Positions 1 through 13,139 are shown, numbered from the stretch's first letter. The stretch is DNA of 64,000 nt from Ampullaceana balthica (GCA_944989445.1 CALYLW010000322.1:62001-126000), one strand, 5' to 3'. Translations and numbers: made by a program. Notes: generated from the sequence alone by a model not told the origin.

Positions 1-3000
1 GCCATGTAACAACATTCTAAGTGCCAGTTACTGCCATGTAACAACATTCTAAGTGCCAGTTACTGCCATGTAACAACATTCTAAGTGCCAGTTATTGCCA
101 TGTAACAACATTCTAAGTGCCAGTTACTGCCATGTAACAACATTCTAAGTGCCAGTTACTGCCATGTAACAACATTCTAAGTGCCAGTTATTGCCATGTA
201 ACAACATTCTAAGTGCCAGTTACTGCCATGTAACAACATTCTAAGTGCCAGTTATTGCCATGTAACAACATTCTAAGTGCCAGTTACTGCCATGTAACAA
301 CATTCTAAGTGCCAGTTACTGCCATGTAACAACATTCTAAGTGCCAGTTATTGCCATGTAACAACATTCTAAGTGCCAGTTATTGTCATGTAACAACATT
401 CTAAGTGCCAGTTACTGCCATGTAACAACATTCTAAGTGCCAGTTATTGCCATGTAACAACATTCTAAGTGCCAGTTACTGCCATGTAACAACATTCTAA
501 GTGCCAGTTACTGCCATGTAACAACATTCTAAGTGCCAGTTATTGCCATGTAACAACATTCTAAGTGCCAGTTACTGCCATGTAACAACATTCTAAGTGC
601 CAGTTACTGCCATGTAACAACATTCTAAGTGCCAGTTATTGCCATGTAACAACATTCTAAGTGCCAGTTATTGCCATGTAACAACATTCTAAGTGCCAGT
701 TATTGCCATGTAACAACATTCTAAGTGCCAGTTACTGCCATGTAACAACATTCTAAGTGCCAGTTACTGCCATGTAACAACATTCTAAGTGCCAGTTACT
801 GCCATGTAACAACATTCTAAGTGCCAGTTATTGCCATGTAACAACATTCTAAGTGCCAGTTACTGCCATGTAACAACATTCTAAGTGCCAGTTACTGCCA
901 TGTAACAACATTCTAAGTGCCAGTTATTGCCATGTAACAACATTCTAAGTGCCAGTTATTGCCATGTAACAACATTCTAAGTGCCAGTTACTGCCATGTA
1001 ACAACATTCTAAGTGCCAGTTATGCCATGTAACAACATTCTAAGTGCCAGTTACTGCCATGTAACAACATTCTAAGTGCCAGTTACTGCCATGTAACAAC
1101 ATTCTAAGTGCCAGTTACTGCCATGTAACAACATTCTAAGTGCCAGTTACTGCCATGTAACAACATTCTAAGTGCCAGTTACTGCCATGTAACAACATTC
1201 TAAGTGCCAGTTACTGCCATGTAACAACATTCTAAGTGCCAGTTACTGCCATGTAACAACATTCTAAGTGCCAGTTATTGCCATGTAACAACATTCTAAG
1301 TGCCAGTTACTGCCATGTAACAAACATTCTAAGTGCCAGTTACTGCCATGTAACAACATTCTAAGTGCCAGTTATTGCCATGTAACAACATTCTAAGTGC
1401 CAGTTACTGCCATGTAACAACATTCTAAGTGCCAGTTACTGCCATGTAACAACATTCTAAGTGCCAGTTACTGCCATGTAACAACATTCTAAGTGCCAGT
1501 TATTGCCATGTAACAACATTCTAAGTGCCAGTTACTGCCATGTAACAACATTCTAAGTGCCAGTTACTGCCATGTAACAACATTCTAAGTGCCAGTTACT
1601 GCCATGTAACAACATTCTAAGTGCCAGTTACTGCCATGTAACAACATTCTAAGTGCCAGTTACTGCCATGTAACAACATTCTAAGTGCCAGTTATTGCCA
1701 TGTAACAACATTCTAAGTGCCAGTTACTGCCATGTAACAACATTCTAAGTGCCAGTTACTGCCATGTAACAACATTCTAAGTGCCAGTTATTGCCATGTA
1801 ACAACATTCTAAGTGCCAGTTATTGCCATGTAACAACATTCTAAGTGCCAGTTACTGCCATGTAACAACATTCTAAGTGCCAGTTATTGCCATGTAACAA
1901 CATTCTAAGTGCCAGTTACTGCCATGTAACAACATTCTAAGTGCCAGTTACTGCCATGTAACAACATTCTAAGTGCCAGTTATTGCCATGTAACAACATT
2001 CTAAGTGCCAGTTACTGCCATGTAACAACATTCTAAGTGCCAGTTACTGCCATGTAACAACATTCTAAGTGCCAGTTATTGCCATGTAACAACATTCTAA
2101 GTGCCAGTTACTGCCATGTAACAACATTCTAAGTGCCAGTTATTGCCATGTAACAACATTCTAAGTGCCAGTTATTGCCATGTAACAACATTCTAAGTGC
2201 CAGTTATTGCCATGTAACAACATTCTAAGTGCCAGTTATTGCCATGTAACAACATTCTAAGTGCCAGTTATTGTCATGTAACAACATTCTAAGTGCCAGT
2301 TACTGCCATGTAACAACATTCTAAGTGCCAGTTATTGCCATGTAACAACATTCTAAGTGCCAGTTATTGTCATGTAACAACATTCTAAGTGCCAGTTATT
2401 GCCATGTAACAACATTCTAAGTGCCAGTTATTGTCATGTAACAACATTCTAAGTGCCAGTTATTGCCATGTAACAACATTCTAAGTGCCAGTTACTGCCA
2501 TGTAACAACATTCTAAGTGCCAGTTATTGTCATGTAACAACATTCTAAGTGCCAGTTACTGTCATGTAACAACATTCTAAGTGCCAGTTACTGCCATGTA
2601 ACAACATTCTAAGTGCCAGTTATTGTCATGTAACAACATTCTAAGTGCCAGTTACTGCCATGTAACAACATTCTAAGTGCCAGTTATTGCCATGTAACAA
2701 CATTCTAAGTGCCAGTTATTGTCATGTAACAACATTCTAAGTGCCAGTTATTGCCATGTAACAACATTCTAAGTGCCAGTTATTGCCATGTAACAACATT
2801 CTAAGTGCCAGTTATTGTCATGTAACAACATTCTAAGTGCCAGTTACTGCCATGTAACAACAATCTAAGTGCCAGTTATTGCCATGTAACAACATTCTAA
2901 GTGCCAGTTATTGTCATGTAACAACATTCTAAGTGCCAGTTACTGCCATGTAACAACATTCTAAGTGCCAGTTATTGTCATGTAACAACATTCTAAGTGC

Positions 3001-6000
3001 CAGTTATTGCCATGTAACAACATTCTAAGTGCCAGTTATTGCCATGTAACAACATTCTAAGTGCCAGTTATTGCCATTTAACACATTCTAAGTGCCAGTT
3101 ACTTCCATGTAACAACATTCTAAGTGCCAGTTATTGCCATGTAACAATATTCTAAGTGCCAGTTATTGTCATGTAACAACATTCTAAGTGCCAGTTACTG
3201 CCCATGTAACAACATTCTAAGTGCCAGTTACTGCCATGTAACAACATTCTAAGTGCCAGTTATTGCCATGTAACAACATTCTAAGTGCCAGTTATTGTCA
3301 TGTAACAACATTCTAAGTGCCAGTTACTGCCATGTAACAACATTCTAAGTGCCAGTTATTGCAATGTAACAACATTCTAAGTGCCAGTTATTGTCATGTA
3401 ACAACATTCTAAGTGCCAGTTACTGCCATGTAACAACATTCTAAGTGCCAGTTACTGCCATGTAACAACATTCTAAGTGCCAGTTATTGTCATGTAACAA
3501 CATTCTAAGTGCCAGTTACTGCCATGTAACAACATTCTAAGTGCCAGTTATTGTCATGTAACAACATTCTAAGTGCCAGTTATTGTCATGTAACAACATT
3601 CTAAGTGCCAGTTATTGCCATGTAACAACATTCTAAGTGCCAGTTACTGCCATGTAACAACATTCTAAGTGCCAGTTATTGTCATGTAACAACATTCTAA
3701 GTGCCAGTTACTGTCATGTAACAACATTCTAAGTGCCAGTTACTGCCATGTAACAACATTCTAAGTGCCAGTTATTGTCATGTAACAACATTCTAAGTGC
3801 CAGTTACTGCCATGTAACAACATTCTAAGTGCCAGTTATTGCCATGTAACAACATTCTAAGTGCCAGTTATTGTCATGTAACAACATTCTAAGTGCCAGT
3901 TATTGCCATGTAACAACATTCTAAGTGCCAGTTATTGCCATGTAACAACATTCTAAGTGCCAGATATTGTCATGTAACAACATTCTAAGTGCCAGTTACT
4001 GCCATGTAACGACAATCTAAGTGCCAGTTATTGCCATGTAACAACATTCTAAGTGCCAGTTATTGCCATTTAACCTCATTCTAAGTGCCAGTTACTTCCA
4101 TGTAACAACATTCTAAGTGCCAGTTATTGCCATGTAACAATATTCTAAGTGCCAGTTATTGTCATGTAACAACATTCTAAGTGCCAGTTACTCCCATGTA
4201 ACAACATTCTAAGTGCCAGTTACTGCCATGTAACAACATTCTAAGTGCCAGTTATTGCCATGTAACAACATTCTAAGTGCCAGTTATTGTCATGTAACAA
4301 CATTCTAAGTGCCAGTTACTGCCATGTAACAACATTCTAAGTGTCAGTTATTGCAATGTAACAACATTCTAAGTGCCAGTTATTGTCATGTAACAACATT
4401 CTAAGTGCCAGTTACTACCATGTAACAACATTCTAAGTGCCTGTTACTGCCATGTAACAACATTCTAAGTGCCAGTTATTGTCATGTAACAACATTCTAA
4501 GTGCCAGTTACTGCCATGTAACAACATTCTAAGTGCCAGTTATTGCCATGTAACAACATTCTAAGTGCCAGTTATTGTCATGTAACAACATTCTAAGTGC
4601 CAGTTACTGCCATGTAACAACAATCTAAGTGCCAGTTATTGTCATGTAAAAACATTCTAAGTGCCAGTTACTGCCATGTAACAACAATCTAAGTGCCAGT
4701 TACTGCCATGTAACAACATTCTAAGTGCCAGTTACTGCCATGTAACAACATTCTAAGTGCCAGTTACTGCCATGTAACAACAATCTAAGTGCCAGTTATT
4801 GCCATGTAACAACATTCTAAGTGCCATTTACTGCCATGTAACAACATTCTAAGTGCCAGTTATTGCCACGTGACAACATTCTAAGTGCCAGTTATTGCCA
4901 TTTAACCTCATTCTAAGTGCCAGTTATTGCCATGTAACAACATTCTAAGTGCCAGTTATTGCCATGTAACAATATTCTAAGTGCCAGTTATTGTCATGTA
5001 ACAACATTCTAAGTGCCAGTTACTGCCATGTAACAACATTCTAAGTGCCAGTTACTGCCATGTAACAACATTCTAAGTGCCAGTTATTGCCATGTAACAA
5101 CATTCTAAGTGCCAGTTACTGCCATGTAACAACATTCTAAGTGCCAGTTACTGCCATGTAACAACATTCTAAGTGCCAGTTATTGCCATGTAACAACATT
5201 CTAAGTGCCAGTTGCTGCCATGTAACAACATTCTAAGTGCCAGTTACTGCCATGTAAGAACATTCTAAGTGCCAGTTATTGCCATGTAACAGCATTCTAA
5301 GTGCCAGTTACTGCCATGTAACAACATTCTAAGGGCCACTTATTGCCATGTAACAACATTCTAAGTGCCAGTTATTGCCATGTAACAACATTCTAAGTGC
5401 CAGTTATTGCCATGTAACAACATTCTAAGTGCCAGTTACTGCCATGTAACAACATTTTAAGTGCCAGTTACTGCCATGTAACAACATTCTAAGTGCCAGT
5501 TATTGTCATTTAACAACATTCTAAGTGCCAGTTACTGCCATGTAACAACATTCTAAGTGCCAGTTATTGCCATGTAACAACATTCTAAGTGCCAGTTACT
5601 GCCATGTAACAACATTCTAAGTGCCAGTTATTGCCATGTAACAACATTCTAAGTGCCAGTTATTGTCATGTAACATTATTCTAAGTGCCAGTTAATGCCA
5701 TGTAACAACATTCTAAGTTCCAGTTATTGCCATGTAACAACATTCTAAGTGTCAGTTATTGTCATGTAACAACATTCTAAGTGCCAGTTATTGTCATGTA
5801 ACAACATTCTAAGTGCCAGTTACTGCCATGTAACAACGTTCTAAGTGCCAGTTATTGCCATGTAACAACATTCTAAGTTCCAGTTACTGCAATGTAACAA
5901 CATTCTAAGTGCCAGTTATTGTCATGTAACAACATTCTAAGTGCCAGTTATTGTCATGTAACAACATTCTAAGTGCCAGTTATTGCCATTTAACAACATT

Positions 6001-8295
6001 CTAAGTGCCAGATATTGTCATGTAACAACATTATAAGTGCCAGTTACTGCCATGTAACGACAATCTAAGTGCCAGTTATTGCCATGTAACAACATTCTAA
6101 GTGCCAGTTATTGTCATGTAACAACATTCTAAGTGCCAGTTACTGCCATGTAACAACATTCTAAGTGCCAGTTATTGTCTTGTAACAACATTCTAAGTGC
6201 TAGTTATTGCCATGTAACAACATTCTAAGTGCCAGTTATTGCCACGTGACAACATTCTAAGTGCCAGTTATTGCCATTTAACCTCATTCTAAGTGCCAGT
6301 TACTTCCATGTAACAACATTCTAAGTGCCAGTTATTGCCATGTAACAATATTCTAAGTGCCAGTTATTGTCATGTAACAACATTCTAAGTGCCAGTTACT
6401 CCCATGTAACAAAATTCTAAGTGCCAGTTACTGCCATGTAACAACATTCTAAGTGCCAGTTATTGCCATGTAACAACATTCTAAGTGCCAGTTATTGTCA
6501 TGTAACAACATTCTAAGTGCCAGTTACTGCCATGTAACAACATTCTAAGTGTCAGTTATTGCAATGTAACAACATTCTAAGTGCCAGTTATTGTCATGTA
6601 ACAACATTCTAAGTGCCAGTTACTACCATGTAACAACATTCTAAGTGCCTGTTACTGCCATGTAACAACATTCTAAGTGCCAGTTATTGTCATGTAACAA
6701 CATTCTAAGTGCCAGTTACTGCCATGTAAAAACATTCTAAGTGCCAGTTATTGCCATGTAACAACATTCTAAGTGCCAGTTATTGTCATGTAACAACATT
6801 CTAAGTGCCAGTTACTGCCATGTAACAACAATCTAAGTGCCAGTTATTGTCATGTAAAAACATTCTAAGTGCCAGTTACTGCCATGTAACAACAATCTAA
6901 GTGCCAGTTACTGCCATGTAACAACATTCTAAGTGCCAGTTACTGCCATGTAACAACATTCTAAGTGCCAGTTACTGCCATGTAACAACAATCTAAGTGC
7001 CTGTTATTGCCATGTAACAACATTCTAAGTGCCATTTACTGCCATGTAACAACATTCTAAGTGCCAGTTATTGCCACGTGACAACATTCTAAGTGCCAGT
7101 TATTGCCATTTAACCTCATTCTAAGTGCCAGTTATTGCCATGTAACAACATTCTAAGTGCCAGTTATTGCCATGTAACAATATTCTAAGTGCCAGTTATT
7201 GTCATGTAACAACATTCTAAGTGCCAGTTACTGCCATGTAACAACATTCTAAGTGCCAGTTACTGCCATGTAACAACATTCTAAGTGCCAGTTATTGCCA
7301 TGTAACAACATTCTAAGTGCCAGTTACTGCCATGTAATAACATTCTAAGTGCCAGTTACTGCCATGTAACATTATTCTAAGTGCCAGTTATTGCCATGTA
7401 ACAACATTCTAAGTGCCAGTTGCTGCCATGTAACAACATTCTAAGTGCCAGTTACTGCCATGTAAGAACATTCTAAGTGCCAGTTATTGCCATGTAACAG
7501 CATTCTAAGTGCCAGTTTCTGCCATGTAACAACATTCTAAGGGCCACTTATTGCCATGTAACAACATTCTAAGTGCCAGTTATTGCCATGTAACAACATT
7601 CTAAGTGCCAGTTATTGCCATGTAACAACATTCTAAGTGCCAGTTACTGCCATGTAACAACATTTTAAGTGCCAGTTACTGCCATGTAACAACATTCTAA
7701 GTGCCAGTTATTGTCATTTAACAACATTCTAAGTGCCAGTTACTGCCATGTAACAACATTCTAAGTGCCAGTTATTGCCATGTAACAACATTCTAAGTGC
7801 CAGTTACTGCCATGTAACAACATTCTAAGTGCCAGTTATTGCCATGTAACAACATTCTAAGTGCCAGTTATTGTCATGTAACATTATTCTAAGTGCCAGT
7901 TAATGCCATGTAACAACATTCTAAGTTCCAGTTATTGCCATGTAACAACATTCTAAGTGCCAGTTATTGTCATGTAACAACATTCTAAGTGCCAGTTATT
8001 GTCATGTAACAACATTCTAAGTGCCAGTTACTGCCATGTAACAACGTTCTAAGTGCCAGTTATTGCCATGTAACAACATTCTAAGTTCCAGTTACTGCAA
8101 TGTAACAACATTCTAAGTGCCAGTTATTGTCATGTAACAACATTCTAAGTGCCAGTTATTGTCATGTTACAACATTCTAAGTGCAGCTATTGTCATGTAA
8201 CAACATTCTAAGTGCCAGTTATTGTCATGTAACAACATTCTAAGTGCCAGTTATTGTCATGTAACAACATTCTAAGTGCCAGTTATTGTCATGTT
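1..8295. repeat. 32-bp satellite array, about 259 head-to-tail copies
   Basis: The unit is gccatgtaacaacattctaa plus gtgccagttact (32 bp), repeated without spacers to the left edge, so the true array is longer. Units are nearly identical and differ mostly at two sites: ttaCt or ttaTt near the unit end, and gCcatg or gTcatg at the start. From about 4065 the array holds a larger duplication. Rare variants such as gccacgtg (4865 and 7073), gggccact (5333 and 7541) and catgtaagaa (5251 and 7459) recur exactly 2208 bp (69 units) apart. All frames contain stops, so the array is non-coding. Its length and homogeneity suggest heterochromatic or subtelomeric-type satellite; that is inference. Confidence 0.98.
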
Positions 8296-8497
8296 AAATG
8301 TCAATCTTACGATTTTATCCTTTATACATTATACAATTTACATACATTTTAAACTCATAACTCATCTCCGAAAATATTATTTAAATCCATTTAAATAAAA
8401 GTATAGGAATTCATTGAATCTGGTTCAATATACATAAAAGAAGAGAGACAGTCGTAACAAATGGATTAAAATGTACTTTCTTTGATGAACTTGTCAG
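8296..8497 (+). other. Intron remnant with 3' splice site of protease exon A
   Basis: After the satellite comes about 100 bp of unique AT-rich sequence. From about 8400 the sequence resembles the intron before the block-B protease exon (shared agaagagagaca and gtactttctttgatga). It ends in ttgtcag at 8491-8497, a 3' splice site that matches the one in B at 47531-47537. The upstream exons present in B are missing here. Confidence 0.7.
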
Positions 8498-9408
8498 GTA
8501 CACATGAAACCCAGGTGTCAGAAGGAGGAGAAGCAGATCTACACAAACATTACAATAGTTGTGAGAAGAAAGCAGGTCACCTACAGTTTGTACCTGTCAA
8601 CGATTTTAACATCAATAACCTGCCTGAAGGTTACCATGACAACCTCCTAGTTGAGTACATCAAAGCTGTAGCTGACCTCACTGTCAGGGTAGCTGTTACA
8701 ATGACCAGTACAGAAAGGCCAGAGTTTTGGCCAAACACCATTCAACCATATGCATTTTATAACAAGAGAGGAAGTGACGTCATGAGAGTAGGGACTGGGG
8801 TGGTGTGGTATGTAAACAATAAATTCAACAAGGGAACCTGTCCATGTCACAAGTGTCAACACTCGGACACACCCAGCAAAGTGTGGGGGAAGGTAAGGAT
8901 GTACACGGCCACACACGTGGTGTTTGATTACCTTGAGGCGAGACACACCTCGTGTAGATTGTTCTTTGATAGACAAGATAGTCCACTGGTCACTCTTGAT
9001 GGCTGGAGGGTGGTTGAGGCAAACATTGAGGAAGACAGGTGTGTGTTTAAATGTGTGACATGTGACATAGATTTACTGAACAAACTGGACAAGATGGTGG
9101 ACCACTGGTTGGATCTATGTAAGAAAGTAAACAACAATTACAAGAGATGTGGAGACAAGTTGACATTGATAGTATCACATCCACATGGATGTCCTAAACA
9201 GATCTCTGTAGGACACTGGATAGACAGGTACAAGGTGAGTGATTATTGGACCAAGTACACGTACACAACATGTACATGTCCAGGCAGTAGTGGGGCCTAT
9301 GTCCACCCACTGGGGTGTGGTGTTGGCTTGTGGTATAACCTCCATGTCCACAGTGGGGTCAACGCTGTGGGAAGAAATTTTAGTGGCACTGGTTGGGACT
9401 ATAACTAA
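8498..9408 (+). CDS. Trypsin-like serine protease, terminal exon (copy A)
   Basis: This is one long exon, open to a TAA at 9406-9408. A Met frame can be read from 8482, but the cag at 8495-8497 and the paralogous gene at 46.3-48.4 kb show that coding really begins at 8498, joined to an upstream exon in phase 1. Counting from that Met, the chymotrypsin-fold triad is visible. His145 lies in YTATHVVFD (compare TAAH), Asp195 in CVTCDIDLL and Ser270 in CPGSSGA (GxSG). A cysteine cluster CPCHKC lies at residues 120-125. The family looks like the animal trypsin-like peptidases, and secretion is inferred because no signal peptide exon is present. With the satellite directly upstream, this copy may be an orphan exon, yet its frame is intact while that of B is broken. 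Active protease or recent pseudogene remains open. Confidence 0.75.
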
Positions 9409-9497
9409 TATCTATAATATAAACAATCTTATAATATTTTATATACTTAATACAAACTTTTATCAACTGTTGATTGTTGTAATAGACAACACCCTCT

Positions 9498-9704
9498 ACC
9501 ACGCCCCATGTACACCACAACACCACGCCCCATGTACACAACACCATACCCCATGTACACCACAACACCTCGCCCCATGTACACCACAATACCACGCCCC
9601 ATGTACACCACAACACCACGCCCCATGTACACCACAACGCCACGCCCCATATAAACCACAACACCAGGCGCCATGTACACCACAACACCACGCCCCATGT
9701 GCGC
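9498..9704. repeat. 24-bp minisatellite, about 9 copies (block A)
   Basis: The unit is accacgccccatgtacacca plus caac. It lies just downstream of the protease stop codon, in the presumed 3' untranslated region. The block-B counterpart is 48527-48765. It contains the core ACGCCCCATGTAC shared with two other minisatellite families nearby. Confidence 0.95.
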
Positions 9705-10032
9705 CCTCATCACCAGTGTCGGCACCCTACCTCCTACATTCCCATGTACTTATTAATTATTGTTTACATTTTGACTTGATACAAACTGGTATCAAATGGA
9801 CAGAATTTTAATAAAGCTTGACCACTACCACATTTAATGCATCCAACTTTCTACCATTGTCCGCACCCTCAACAACAAAGTGAGCACCCCTCACATCAGT
9901 GTCGGATTCCTTACCCTTAATTTACCCATTCATGTACTTATTATATCATGTTAATATCAAATAAATATTTTATTTTAAAAATTATTATTTTAAATAACTT
10001 GTACAAAATGTTAAAGACTATAAAATACAACA
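9705..10032. other. Block A 3' flank of the protease exon
   Basis: Non-coding, about 90 percent alike to B 48766-49112. It contains aataaagcttgaccactacc, whose aataaa could be the protease polyadenylation signal. It also has scattered single copies of a gtgtcggcaccctta-like motif that is tandemly repeated elsewhere (21180-21485). Confidence 0.6.
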
Positions 10033-10962
10033 CAGTCTATCACACCCCATGAGCCCCCCCAGTCTATCACGCCCCATGTGCGCCCCAGTACCAGTCTATC
10101 ACGCCCATGTGCGCCCCCAGTACCAGTCTATCATTCCCCATTTGCACTGCCACTACCTGTCTATCACGCCCCATGTGTGCACCCAGTACCAGTCTATAAC
10201 GCCCCATGTGCGCCCCCAGTCTATCACGCCCAATGAGCGCCCCAGTCTATCACAACCCATGTGCGCCCCCAGTCTATCATGCCCCATGTGCGCCCCAGTC
10301 TATCACGCCCTATGTGCACTCCCAGTACATGCCTATCACGCCACATGTGCGCCCTTAGTACCTGTCTATCACGCCCCATGTTCGCTCCGAGTATCTTTCT
10401 ATCACGCCCCATGTGTGCCCCCAGTCTATCACGCCCCATGTGCGCCCCAGTCTATCACGCTTCATGTGCGCCCCCAGTCTACCACGCCCCATGTGCTGCC
10501 CCAGTCTATCACGCCCCATGTGCGCTCCCAGTCTATCATGGCCCCATGTGCGCCCCCAGTCTATCACGCCCCATGTGCGCCCCCCTAGTCTATCATGCCA
10601 CATGTGCGCCCCCAGTCTATCACGCCCCAAATGCGCCCCTAGTACCAGTCTATCACAACCCATGTGCCACACAGTACCAGTCTATCACAACCCATGTGCC
10701 ACACAGTACCAGTCTATCACAACCCATGTGCGCACCCAGTACCAGTCTAACACGCCCATGTGCGCCTCCAGTCTATCACACCTCATGTGCGCCTCTAGTC
10801 TATCACGCCCATGTGAGCCCCCAGTACTAGTCTATCAAGCCCATGTGCGCCTTCAGTCTATCACGCCCCTGTGCGCCTCCAGTCTATCACGCCCATGTGA
10901 GCCTCCAGTCTATCACACCTTCTGTGCGCCTCCAGTCTATCACGTCCATGTGAGTAGTGTAG
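10033..10962. repeat. Minisatellite of about 27-33 bp (cagtctatcacgccccatgt family), left part
   Basis: Variable units combine cagtctatcacgcccc, atgtgcgcccc and optional agtac. Units are 27-39 bp with many small indels. The array is interrupted at about 10963 by the inverted-repeat element and resumes at 16816. In block B the array is uninterrupted (49113-49440). The long open frames across it come from the stop-free unit. Confidence 0.93.
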
Positions 10963-11019
10963 TAGGTCCTTATCAATTATTATTGACCCCAACTCCGGAG
11001 GTGTGTGTTTTCGGGAGGT

Positions 11020-11757
11020 GGATGACGTCACTTCCGGTTCCGCCCACTTCCGGTCCAAGATGGCGTCGTTTCCGGTCCAAGGTGGCATGGTTCCGGTGAG
11101 TGGGTGCCAAGATGGCGATGTGGCACGTGTTGGACAAGATGGCGATCGGGACACGTGGTTGAGGTGGATCCAAGATGGCGACCGGCTGTCATGTGATGTT
11201 GGTAAGGGGAAATTATCTTGTAATTGACAAAGTATTTAAACGTCTTTTGTTATTTCCCTTTGTTTTTGAATTTAAAAACTTAATTTTTATTTTAAATTAA
11301 AGGGCAACAATCATGTAATTCAATTTAAAAACGTAATTTTTATTTTAATTTAAGGGGCAATAAGCGTGTAATGAATTAAGAATTTAAATATTTGTTTCCC
11401 CTTTTAGACTTGTGTGTGTGTATATGTCAAGATGGCGACCCAGACACGTGGTTGGACAAGATGGCGACCAATTGGTCAGGTGATAATGACATGTCATACT
11501 TTTATACAATTTTATAAAGGGCAATAAGCCAGTAATTGAATTTGAAAACTTAATTTCCCTTTGTTTTTGAATGGTTCTCAGTGTGTAATAATACTACAAT
11601 GTATCTAATTACAAATACACGAGGTAAAACAAAACAAGTATCGTACAATTTTCAGCATTTATTTTATAATAAAACTCCGTCTATATCACACGGGTCGTCA
11701 AGTAAACTATAATCAATATCATCAGCATCAGCTTCAACTTCTGGTGTGGTGGAGTCC
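11020..11757. promoter_or_regulatory. Left inverted arm with dense ETS, YY1-type and E-box motifs
   Basis: The outer part carries a TGACGTCA (11023-11030) fused to CACTTCCGG (11029-11037) and a second CACTTCCGG (11045-11053). It also holds six copies of AAGATGGCG, starting at 11057, 11109, 11136, 11172, 11429 and 11458, and CACGTG at 11124, 11152 and 11445. These match the consensus sites of CREB/ATF, ETS (GABP-type), YY1 and bHLH factors. The inner part has diverged tandem copies of agggcaataag/aatttaaaaacttaattt and a TATA-like tttataaagg. The mirrored right arm has the same motifs. Promoter function is inference from motif content. Confidence 0.5.
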
Positions 11758-11777
11758 AAAATTTGAAAATTATGCAT
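11664..11777 (-). pseudogene. Mirrored C-terminal end of the element's gene
   Basis: The minus strand of the left arm encodes the same last 29 residues as the gene at 15805-16147 (ending DDPCDIDGVLL, then TAA and AATAAA). They are joined to a different 8-residue start beginning MHNFQ from the unique interior. The shared part ends exactly where the inverted arm ends (11757). It could be a 37-residue peptide, a last exon, or a passive by-product of the arm; I favour by-product. Confidence 0.4.
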
Positions 11778-12043
11778 GTTCCCGTTATTAGGTCTATGGG
11801 GTGGTAAGTCATGAGGGCAGTGACACTATGAGTTTAAAGACCCAGAAATGCAAATGTCATAGACTGCCATGTTAAGATAGATGCTATATTGCTCTTAAAG
11901 TAGTTTATTTATTTATTTAAAAAATCCAAACACTGGTATTTTATATTCATTCACAATTTTAACACACAAAATACTTTAATGTTGATGTGATTTATTTGGA
12001 ATTTTTTTTCATTCTCTAGCTTTTATCATCATGTCATTCTAAG

Positions 12044-12429
12044 TTAAAGGACTCCTATAGATATGAGAGCAACGGTACACGCGGTAGCGCCGCTATAGTT
12101 TACGTAGCGGTCAAACATAATCAAGAGAAAAGTTTTGGACTTTGTTATCAGGGTTTTATGATATTTTCTGTCCACTTCGTTAAGGCTCTGTGGCCGCCTT
12201 GTGACTTTTGTGCGTGTATTGTTATAGTCTGCAAAACAGTGGTATGTCTTACTACTACCATACACTCCCCGTCATATTCTAATTTAAGCCCCGAAGTTCT
12301 TTTAATAATGGTCAATTTTTTATATAGGCATATGTAAAAGTTAAAGTGATGGTTGAGTCGTGTGAGGAAATTCATGTCGTAGTAGCCAACTAGTCGGGGA
12401 ATATGGCAGTGAAAAGGTGTTGATGTCAA
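12044..12429 (-). CDS. Hypothetical small open frames inside the inverted-repeat element
   Basis: Two overlapping minus-strand frames lie here. One (12148-12429, 93 codons) begins MTSTPFHCHIPRL. The other (12044-12265, 73 codons) contains KVTRRPQSLNEVDRKYHK. I recognise no family. The second is the more interesting because a diverged copy of its middle occurs at 12640-12790 and the peptide is better conserved than expected for drifting DNA. No splice sites or start context are convincing. Confidence 0.25.
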
Positions 12430-12639
12430 ATTGTAGAAACAAGTTATGTGCGTTTTATATGTATGAGAGATTGCTTTGATGCATGACTTCGATTTTCAAC
12501 GTAGATGTGTTTACATTAACTTGTTTTACCCAAGGATAAAAATTATTTCAGATGTGTCTACATATTTAATTAGCTAAATCGGTAAACAAGGCGAATTATT
12601 CGTTTCGTCTGTCTTTTATTTTGTTTATTTTGCTCGGGT

Positions 12640-12790
12640 CATAAGTACACGCGGCAGCTTGGGAAGAAATTTCCTTGTTATCAGGGCTTAAGATATCGAC
12701 TGTCCTCCGCGTTAAGCCATCTTGGGCGTCTTGTGACCGTTGTACCTGTCGTTACATGTAGAAAGTCATTTCATGCAGACTTTTGACTAT
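12640..12790 (-). other. Diverged copy of the 12.1-kb segment
   Basis: The minus strand reads TVTRRPRWLNAEDSRYLKP then a stop, aligning with KVTRRPQSLNEVDRKYHKT at 12.2 kb. Both copies are flanked by gtacacgcgg. A 1-nt difference before ccctgataac shifts the frame. Confidence 0.4.
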
Positions 12791-13139
12791 AAATGTCAGT
12801 TGCTAAAGTTGTTGAGTTCTCTATTCCACAACATTTGAAAAGTGATCTTTGTGTTTACACCAAAGTCTTTTGCCAGATCCCAAGTGAGTTTTGACATACA
12901 GACATACGACATAAATAGTTCATTTGACATACAGACACATAAAGATGACAATACATGAAAAGACACCAGACTCTTTGTATACTTTACTTTTATCTTTTAT
13001 TAGAACTAATAGGATGAACAAAATCCTATAGGGTTAGTCATTTCTAAAACGCCATAACTTATTCGGTCATTGGGCTGTTTTTAGATTCAGGTCAAACATT
13101 TCTGAATTGCCCCTTACATTAAAATTTAATAAAATAATA

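Noticed and set aside
1..8295. CRISPR array
   Set aside because: A 32-bp repeat suggests it, but there are no spacers; units are directly head to tail and the context is eukaryotic.
10049..11099. Proline-rich proteins over the cagtctatcacgcccc array
   Set aside because: Multiple frames open on both strands with irregular unit length; frame is not maintained as a protein would need.
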